Of a DNA stretch of 5,445 nt, positions 1 through 5,445 are shown piece after piece (within the stretch, counting starts at the first letter, position 1; each line of letters opens with the position of its first letter). The notes under the pieces were generated by a model. It ran no database searches, was not told where the DNA came from, and saw only the letters and a program-made list of their open reading frames with translations. A program made the translations under genes and the position numbers. This DNA is from Bacteroidota bacterium. GTDB taxonomy: Bacteria; Bacteroidota; Bacteroidia; Chitinophagales; Chitinophagaceae. The stretch spans positions 1-5,445 of the forward strand of contig JAEZAY010000076.1 of the NCBI GenBank assembly GCA_023427575.1, written 5' to 3'.

Positions 1-1
1 G

Positions 2-3000
2 CCTTCATACGGTAAGTATGGGGTGGGGGTTATTTTCTTTCCGCGCGAGATCCGGCTTCGGGAAGAATGCCGCGATATCTTCAACCGTACGGCCGAAAAA
101 TTGGGATTCGAAGTACTGGCATATCGCAAAGTGCCGGTAAATACGGATCAGATCGGCTTAACCGCTTTATCGGTTGAACCGGAAATGGAACATGTGTTTA
201 TCGCATGTCCTGATCATATTACGAATGTGGATGAGTTCGAACGTAAATTATTTGTACTTCGGAATTACGCCACGCATACCATCAACAATACCGTAAAAAA
301 AGACGCGATCGGCTTTTATGTCGCTTCGCTTTCCTATAAAACCATTGTGTATAAGGGGCAGTTAACCAGCATGCAGGTTCGCTCTTATTTCACCGATCTT
401 TCCAACAAAAGAATCGTTTCAGCATTCGGGTTAGTTCATTCCCGTTTCGCTACCAATACATTTCCTTCCTGGAAGCTGGCACAGCCATTCCGGTTCATTG
501 CGCATAATGGTGAGATCAATACGCTTCAGGGCAATCTGAACTGGCTTCGCACGAGTGAAAAAGGTTTTGTTTCTCCTTATTTCAGCAAGGAAGAAATGGA
601 TATGCTGCTGCCGGCCATTTCCGAAGGTCAGTCGGATTCGGCCTGCCTCGATAATATGATCGAACTGCTAACCCTTACCGGGCGTTCCCTTCCGCATGTT
701 ATGATGATGCTGATCCCGGAAGCCTGGGATGGCAATGATCATATGGATCCGGTGAAAAAAGCGTTTTACGAGTTTCATGCCTCCCTCATGGAGCCCTGGG
801 ATGGACCGGCATCGATTTCCTTTACCGATGGAAAGATGATCGGCGCAACGCTTGACAGAAACGGGCTTCGTCCTTCACGGTATTGTGTAACCGAAGATGA
901 CCGGGTGATCATGGCTTCGGAAAGCGGTGTGCTTCCGGTTGAGCCCCATCTTATAAAAGAGAAAGGTCGGCTTCAACCCGGAAAGATGTTTGTGGTTGAC
1001 ATGGAACAGGGCCGGATCATCAGTGATGAGGAACTGAAATCCGGGATTTGCTCGCAAAAGCCTTATGCCGAATGGCTGAACAAATACAAAATCCGCCTCG
1101 AAGAATTGCCTGAACCGCGGGTTATGTTTACCCATCTGGAACCGGAACAGGTTTTTAAATATCAAAAAGCCTTTGGTTTTTCCACCGAAGATCTCGATAC
1201 GATCATTGCGCCAATGGCCATTGACGGGAAAGAACCGATCGGCGCTATGGGTACCGATGTGCCACTGGCTGTTTTAAGCGATCAGCCCCAGCATCTCTCC
1301 AGTTACTTTAAACAATTGTTTGCACAGGTAACCAATCCACCGATCGATCCCATCCGCGAAAGAATGGTGATGTCGCTGGCGACATTTGTCGGGAACAATG
1401 GCAATCTTTTGAATGAAGATCCACTGACCTGTCATACTGTGGCACTCAAACATCCTGTTCTGAATAACCACGAGCTTGAAAAATTACGGAGCATTGATAC
1501 CGGCATTTTCCAGGCGAAAACCCTGCAGTGTTATTTTCGGGCGGATGGAAAACCGGGTTCTTTAAAAGCGGCCCTCGACCGGGTTTGCCGCTATGCGGTG
1601 GATGCCGTTATGGATGGTTTTGAGGTTCTGGTTCTCACCGATCGTGCGATCGATTCTGATCACGCGCCCATCCCTTCCTTGCTGGCCACCGCTGCTATCC
1701 ACCACCACCTGATCCGCAAAGGTCTTCGCGGCCAGGTAGGTATTGTTGTAGAATGCGGCGATGTATGGGAAGTTCATCATTTCGCCTGTTTGCTTGCCTT
1801 TGGAGCCACGGCGATCAATCCGTATCTGGCCTTATCTTCCATCCGCGACATGAAGCTAAGTGGTCGACTTGAATCGGAACTGGATGTAGATACACTTAAG
1901 AAAAATTATATAAAAGCGGTAAATGATGGGTTGTTGAAGGTATTCTCGAAAATGGGAATCTCTACGCTTCAGTCATACCAGGGCGCTCAGATCTTTGAGA
2001 TTATCGGCCTTAACAATACCGTGGTGAATACCTGCTTCACCGGTGCCGTATCGCGGATAGGCGGTATGGGGCTGGATGAAATTGCCCGTGAAACGCTGGC
2101 AAAACATTTCTTCGCTTTCAGCAAAAAAGACATTCCCGCAAATCGGTTACCCGTTGGCGGTATCTACCAGTGGAAGCGGAAAGGAGAATTTCATTTATTC
2201 AATCCTCAAACCATTCACCTGCTGCAGTATTCCACCAGGATGAATGATTACAATACATTCAAGAAATACACGAAGCTGGTTAATGAGCAGAGTGAAAAAG
2301 CCTGTACATTAAGAAGCCTTTTTGATTTTAAACGAAACCGGCCTTCCATTCCCATCGATGAAGTGGAACCGGCTGAAAACATCTATAAACGTTTTGCCAC
2401 AGGTGCGATGTCCTTCGGATCCATATCCTGGGAAGCGCATACCACCCTGGCCATTGCCATGAACCGTCTTGGCGGAAAAAGCAATACCGGTGAAGGTGGT
2501 GAAGATGAATCAAGATATACCCGGAAAGAAAATGGCGATTATCAGCGCAGCGCTATCAAACAGGTAGCCTCCGGACGTTTTGGAGTGACCAGCTATTATC
2601 TAACTGAAGCCGATGAACTTCAGATTAAAATGGCACAGGGCGCTAAGCCTGGTGAAGGAGGGCAATTGCCCGGTCATAAAGTGGATGAGTTTATTGGAAA
2701 AACCCGCCACTCCACTCCCGGCGTGGGATTGATTTCGCCACCACCGCATCACGATATTTATTCTATTGAAGATCTTGCTCAATTGATCTTTGATCTGAAG
2801 AACTCAAACCGTGCCGCCAGAATAAATGTTAAACTGGTTTCCAAAGCGGGAGTGGGTACCATCGCAGCCGGTGTGGCAAAGGCTAAGGCAGATGTTGTAC
2901 TGATCTCAGGTCACGACGGCGGAACCGGCGCTTCGCCGATCAGTTCGATCAAACATGCCGGACTTCCCTGGGAACTGGGGCTTGCTGAAAGTCACCAGAC

Positions 3001-4273
3001 GCTGGTAAAAAATAAATTACGCAGCCGGATCGTATTGCAGGCCGATGGTCAGATGAAAACCGCCCGCGATATTGCGATCGCAACATTGCTGGGTGCTGAA
3101 GAATGGGGCGTGGCCACAGCAGCCCTGGTGGTGGAAGGTTGTATAATGATGCGCAAATGCCATCTGAACACCTGCCCGGTTGGGATTGCAACCCAGGACC
3201 CTACCCTAAGATCAAGGTTCACCGGCGATGCCGAGCATGTGGTCAATCTTTTTAAGTTTCTTACCCAGGAACTGAGAGAGATCATGGCCGAACTCGGGTT
3301 TAGAACTATTAATGAAATGGTTGGTCAGGTCGATTTTCTGGGGGTTCGTGAAAACATCAACCATTGGAAATACAAAACCCTGGATCTTTCGCCTATTCTT
3401 TACAAAGAACCGGCATCCCTGTATACCGGTTTGTACAAAATGGTAGAACTGGATCATGGTTTAGACAATGTTCTTGACTGGAAACTGCTGGAAGCGGCCA
3501 GGCCGGCCCTTGAAAATAAACAAACGGTAAGCGCCTCCTTCCCGCTGATCAATACGGATCGTACGGTTGGAACTATTTTGTCGAACGAGATCAGTAAAAT
3601 ATACAAAAGTGAAGGGTTGCCCGATGATACCATTCATTTCCGCTTTACCGGAACTGCCGGTCAAAGTTTTGGGGCCTTTAATACAAAAGGGGTAACACTG
3701 GAACTGGAAGGAGATGCCAACGACTATTTCGGAAAGGGGTTAAGCGGGGCCAGGCTCATCATTTATCCTTCCCGGAGCGCCCGTTTTGTGCCGGAGGAAA
3801 ATATAATAATCGGCAATGTTGCTTTTTATGGCGCTACTTCCGGTTCGGCCTTTATCCGCGGAAAAGCAGGCGAGCGCTTCTGTGTGCGTAATTCCGGTGC
3901 TACAGTGGTTGTAGAAGGAGTGGGCGATCATGGTTGTGAATATATGACCGGCGGAAAAGTGGTTATCCTGGGCGAAACCGGCCGGAATTTTGGCGCGGGC
4001 ATGAGTGGCGGAATTGCCTATGTGTATGATGTTAACGGCGTTTTTGCGGAAATGGCCAACCGCGAAATGATTGACCTTGATCCGGTTGGCACCAGCGATA
4101 TTGCTGAACTGAACGATTTTATTTCAAAGCATTACGAACATACGGGAAGTACGGTGGCGAAGTTCGTGCTGGATGATTTTGAAAATCAGCTGAGAAACTT
4201 TGTAAAAGTGTTCCCGAAAGATTACAAAAAAGCATTGGCGGCCCAGTCCGTTTCAGTGAAAGTTATCAGTTGA
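2..4273 (+). CDS. gltB: Glutamate synthase large (alpha) subunit, 5'-truncated by window edge
   Basis: Cytoplasmic GOGAT alpha subunit: glutamine + 2-oxoglutarate + 2 electrons give two glutamates. There are 1,423 visible sense codons; full-length homologues have about 1,500. Numbering from the codon at 23: class II glutamine amidotransferase to about 350 ([10 protein letters not shown] 139-148, HNGEINT 161-167, QSD 203-205, EPWDGPA 257-263, [11 protein letters not shown] 277-287); central domain about 390-680; FMN-binding TIM barrel about 780-1120 (GAMSFGSIS 794-802, GEGGED 823-828, [16 protein letters not shown] 905-920, HDGGTGASP 964-972, ADGQ 1007-1010); 3Fe-4S cysteines C1040, C1046 and C1051 with C-x5-C-x4-C spacing; C-terminal GXGXG beta-helix about 1200-1340. 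The frame stays open to position 2 and reads PSYGKYGVG, a conserved internal stretch, so the true start and the catalytic N-terminal Cys lie upstream. No frameshift or missing visible motif was seen. It ends in tandem stops TGA TAA. gltD follows after 68 bp, supporting an NAD(P)H-dependent rather than a ferredoxin-dependent enzyme. Confidence 0.97.
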   Translation, partial: PSYGKYGVGVIFFPREIRLREECRDIFNRTAEKLGFEVLAYRKVPVNTDQIGLTALSVEPEMEHVFIACPDHITNVDEFERKLFVLRNYATHTINNTVKKDAIGFYVASLSYKTIVYKGQLTSMQVRSYFTDLSNKRIVSAFGLVHSRFATNTFPSWKLAQPFRFIAHNGEINTLQGNLNWLRTSEKGFVSPYFSKEEMDMLLPAISEGQSDSACLDNMIELLTLTGRSLPHVMMMLIPEAWDGNDHMDPVKKAFYEFHASLMEPWDGPASISFTDGKMIGATLDRNGLRPSRYCVTEDDRVIMASESGVLPVEPHLIKEKGRLQPGKMFVVDMEQGRIISDEELKSGICSQKPYAEWLNKYKIRLEELPEPRVMFTHLEPEQVFKYQKAFGFSTEDLDTIIAPMAIDGKEPIGAMGTDVPLAVLSDQPQHLSSYFKQLFAQVTNPPIDPIRERMVMSLATFVGNNGNLLNEDPLTCHTVALKHPVLNNHELEKLRSIDTGIFQAKTLQCYFRADGKPGSLKAALDRVCRYAVDAVMDGFEVLVLTDRAIDSDHAPIPSLLATAAIHHHLIRKGLRGQVGIVVECGDVWEVHHFACLLAFGATAINPYLALSSIRDMKLSGRLESELDVDTLKKNYIKAVNDGLLKVFSKMGISTLQSYQGAQIFEIIGLNNTVVNTCFTGAVSRIGGMGLDEIARETLAKHFFAFSKKDIPANRLPVGGIYQWKRKGEFHLFNPQTIHLLQYSTRMNDYNTFKKYTKLVNEQSEKACTLRSLFDFKRNRPSIPIDEVEPAENIYKRFATGAMSFGSISWEAHTTLAIAMNRLGGKSNTGEGGEDESRYTRKENGDYQRSAIKQVASGRFGVTSYYLTEADELQIKMAQGAKPGEGGQLPGHKVDEFIGKTRHSTPGVGLISPPPHHDIYSIEDLAQLIFDLKNSNRAARINVKLVSKAGVGTIAAGVAKAKADVVLISGHDGGTGASPISSIKHAGLPWELGLAESHQTLVKNKLRSRIVLQADGQMKTARDIAIATLLGAEEWGVATAALVVEGCIMMRKCHLNTCPVGIATQDPTLRSRFTGDAEHVVNLFKFLTQELREIMAELGFRTINEMVGQVDFLGVRENINHWKYKTLDLSPILYKEPASLYTGLYKMVELDHGLDNVLDWKLLEAARPALENKQTVSASFPLINTDRTVGTILSNEISKIYKSEGLPDDTIHFRFTGTAGQSFGAFNTKGVTLELEGDANDYFGKGLSGARLIIYPSRSARFVPEENIIIGNVAFYGATSGSAFIRGKAGERFCVRNSGATVVVEGVGDHGCEYMTGGKVVILGETGRNFGAGMSGGIAYVYDVNGVFAEMANREMIDLDPVGTSDIAELNDFISKHYEHTGSTVAKFVLDDFENQLRNFVKVFPKDYKKALAAQSVSVKVIS

Positions 4274-4277
4274 TAAC
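4262..4277. repeat. Inverted repeat, 7-bp arms and 2-bp centre, across the gltB stop codon
   Basis: GTTATCA (4262-4268) is the exact reverse complement of TGATAAC (4271-4277), separated by GT. The right arm contains the gltB stop TGA and most of an immediately following in-frame TAA. As RNA it could fold into a 6-bp stem with a 4-base loop (GTTATC-AGTT-GATAAC). It has no following T-tract, so it does not look like an intrinsic terminator. It could be an operator half-site pair, a weak processing or stability hairpin, or chance; arms of this length are expected a few times in 5 kb if the spacing is left free. Presence of the repeat is certain; a function is not. Confidence 0.4.
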
Positions 4278-4320
4278 GGTGAGTAGATTGTTGTTGAACC
4301 TGGTGCCGGTAAAAATGCGG

Positions 4321-4341
4321 CAGAAAAAAGAAGAATAAACA
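4321..4341 (+). promoter_or_regulatory. gltD: A-rich translation leader of gltD
   Basis: The 21 bases before the gltD ATG are almost all purines, mainly A, with only a weak AAGAAG (4331-4336 region) in place of a GGAGG-type Shine-Dalgarno sequence. A-rich, SD-poor leaders are usual in Bacteroidota, so this fits a normal initiation site there. An in-frame TAA at 4336-4338 rules out any start further upstream. No -7/-33 Bacteroidota-type promoter is evident in the short 68-bp spacer, so gltD probably depends on the gltB transcript. Confidence 0.45.
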
Positions 4342-5445
4342 ATGGGTAAACCAACGGGTTTTTTAGAGTTTACGAGAGAACTTCCGGCAAAACGCCCGGT
4401 GAAGGAAAGGCTGAAGGATTATAAGGAATTCATCGAATTGTATCCGGAACCGAAACTGCGGCAGCAGGCTTCGCGGTGTATGGACTGTGGCGTACCTTTT
4501 TGCCATAATGGCTGTCCTTTAGGCAATATCATTCCCGAGTTCAATGATGCCGTTTACCGGGCGCAATGGGAAGAAGCGTATGATATTCTGGCTTCCACCA
4601 ATAATTTCCCGGAATTTACGGGAAGAATTTGCCCCGCGCCCTGTGAAAGCGCCTGCGTTCTTGGTATTAATCAGCCTCCAATTGTAATAGAAGAGATCGA
4701 AAAGCATATTATAGAGATCGCTTTTGAAAAAGGTTATGTGAAAGCGCGCCAGCCCAATATTCGTACGGGCAAAAAGATTGCGGTGGTTGGATCCGGACCG
4801 GCCGGACTTGCTGCCGCGGCTCAGTTAAATCAGGCCGGACACTCGGTCACGGTATTTGAAAGAGACGATGCTCCCGGTGGGTTATTGCGGTATGGGATCC
4901 CCGATTTTAAACTGGAAAAATGGGTGATCGACCGGCGGATCGCGATCATGGAAGAGGAAGGGATCGTTTTTCAGTGCAATGCGAATGTGGGAGTGAACAT
5001 TAATATCAATGATTTGTTACGCGAGTACCAGGCGATCGTGCTGGCAGGCGGATCTACAATTCCCCGCGATCTGACCATCCCGGGAAGAGAACTAAAAGGA
5101 ATTCATTTTGCGATGGATTTCCTTACTCAGCAAAATCGTCGGGTATCGGAACGGGAACTGCGGAAAGAAGATATCATTGCAAAAAACAAGCATGTAATTG
5201 TAATTGGCGGCGGCGATACCGGTTCCGATTGCGTGGGAACGTCCAATCGGCAGGGTGCATTGTCAGTAACCCAGTTTGAACTTTTGCCCAAACCACCCGA
5301 ATCGCGTACCGCCTATATGCCCTGGCCTGAATATCCGATGGTGCTAAAAACATCGAGCAGCCATGAGGAAGGTTGTGAAAGGCATTGGGCAATAGCCACC
5401 AAAGAATTTATAGGCGACGAAAATGGTAAACTCAAAGCGCTGAAG
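4342..5445 (+). CDS. gltD: Glutamate synthase small (beta) subunit, 3'-truncated by window edge
   Basis: Cytoplasmic GOGAT beta subunit: oxidises NAD(P)H on FAD and passes electrons through 4Fe-4S clusters to the FMN of GltB. The frame runs 368 residues from ATG 4342 to the window end with no stop; homologues have about 480-495, so the last 110-125 residues, including the C-terminal FAD-contacting part, are missing. Seen in order: cysteine motif C46-x2-C49-x4-C54-x3-C58; second set C97, C101, C105 (ICPAPCESAC); FAD Rossmann motif VVGSGPAG (148-155) followed by GGLLRYGIPDFKLEK (179-193); NAD(P)H motif VIGGGDTGSDC (287-297). The FELLPKPPESR (312-322) and SSHEEG (339-344) blocks match the type shared with Firmicutes and eukaryotic NADH-GOGAT, so the choice between NADH and NADPH is open. 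The start is well bounded: the frame has a TAA at 4336, and ATG 4342 begins the typical MGKPTGFLEF N-terminus. Probably cotranscribed with gltB. Confidence 0.96.
   Translation, partial: MGKPTGFLEFTRELPAKRPVKERLKDYKEFIELYPEPKLRQQASRCMDCGVPFCHNGCPLGNIIPEFNDAVYRAQWEEAYDILASTNNFPEFTGRICPAPCESACVLGINQPPIVIEEIEKHIIEIAFEKGYVKARQPNIRTGKKIAVVGSGPAGLAAAAQLNQAGHSVTVFERDDAPGGLLRYGIPDFKLEKWVIDRRIAIMEEEGIVFQCNANVGVNININDLLREYQAIVLAGGSTIPRDLTIPGRELKGIHFAMDFLTQQNRRVSERELRKEDIIAKNKHVIVIGGGDTGSDCVGTSNRQGALSVTQFELLPKPPESRTAYMPWPEYPMVLKTSSSHEEGCERHWAIATKEFIGDENGKLKALK

Noticed and set aside
131..142. GTGCCGGTAAA occurs both within gltB (131-141) and in the gltB-gltD spacer (4303-4313)
   Set aside because: The match is only 11 bases and its flanks differ. 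In gltB it simply encodes conserved-looking VPVN, so it is most likely coincidence rather than a repeat element.
3072..3083. 12-bp perfect palindrome TTGCGATCGCAA containing GCGATCGC, the cyanobacterial HIP1 core
   Set aside because: It is a single copy inside gltB, where it encodes part of the conserved DIAIAT stretch. HIP1 is meaningful only when highly repeated, and the proteins do not look cyanobacterial.
875..3931. Several reverse-strand open frames of 60-96 codons inside gltB
   Set aside because: They lie opposite a strongly conserved coding sequence, overlap each other in different frames, and their translations show no recognisable domain. They are antisense shadows.
4304..4322. Possible hairpin in the spacer: TGCCG (4304-4308) pairing with CGGCA (4318-4322) around a 9-base loop
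   Set aside because: The stem is only 5 bp, the flanking bases do not extend it, and it is followed by an A-rich rather than T-rich stretch, so it is not an intrinsic terminator for the + strand.
4519..5392. Two reverse-strand open frames (4519-4707 and 5174-5392) opposite gltD
   Set aside because: The forward frame carries the conserved cysteine and nucleotide-binding motifs of GltD throughout. The reverse translations have no supporting features.

Overview
The window holds two neighbouring genes on the + strand, both cut by the window edges. They encode the large and small subunits of bacterial glutamate synthase (GOGAT): gltB (2-4273, 5' end missing) and gltD (4342-5445, 3' end missing). 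No RNA gene, mobile element, CRISPR array or unfamiliar protein is visible. This is core nitrogen metabolism, and I see no sign of an undescribed system.

Organism: the protein sequences suggest a member of the Bacteroidota, perhaps near the Chitinophagaceae. The pointers are GltB phrases such as the methionine-rich stretch before [13 protein letters not shown], a roughly even base composition, and an A-rich leader before gltD (agaataaaca then ATG) with no strong Shine-Dalgarno sequence, which is common in that phylum. This is family-level impression rather than proof; only database comparison could fix the taxon.

Layout: 2-4273 is GltB. The frame is open to the left edge, and the first visible residues (P-S-Y-G-K-Y-G-V-G) belong inside the amidotransferase domain, so the GTG at 23 is not the real start. 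Roughly 80-110 residues, including the N-terminal catalytic cysteine, lie upstream of the window. The gene ends with tandem in-frame stops (TGA TAA) inside a 16-bp inverted repeat. A 68-bp spacer (4274-4341) follows, with no recognisable terminator, which fits one transcript. From 4342 to the window end is GltD, 368 residues of an expected 480-495.

How they work together: GltB hydrolyses glutamine in its class II amidotransferase domain. Ammonia passes through a tunnel to the FMN/3Fe-4S synthase domain, where 2-oxoglutarate is aminated and reduced to a second glutamate. GltD takes electrons from NAD(P)H onto FAD and passes them through two 4Fe-4S clusters to GltB. With glutamine synthetase this forms the GS-GOGAT ammonium assimilation cycle. 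The visible part of GltD resembles the form found in Firmicutes, Actinobacteria and the C-terminus of eukaryotic NADH-GOGAT more than the E. coli/Azospirillum form.
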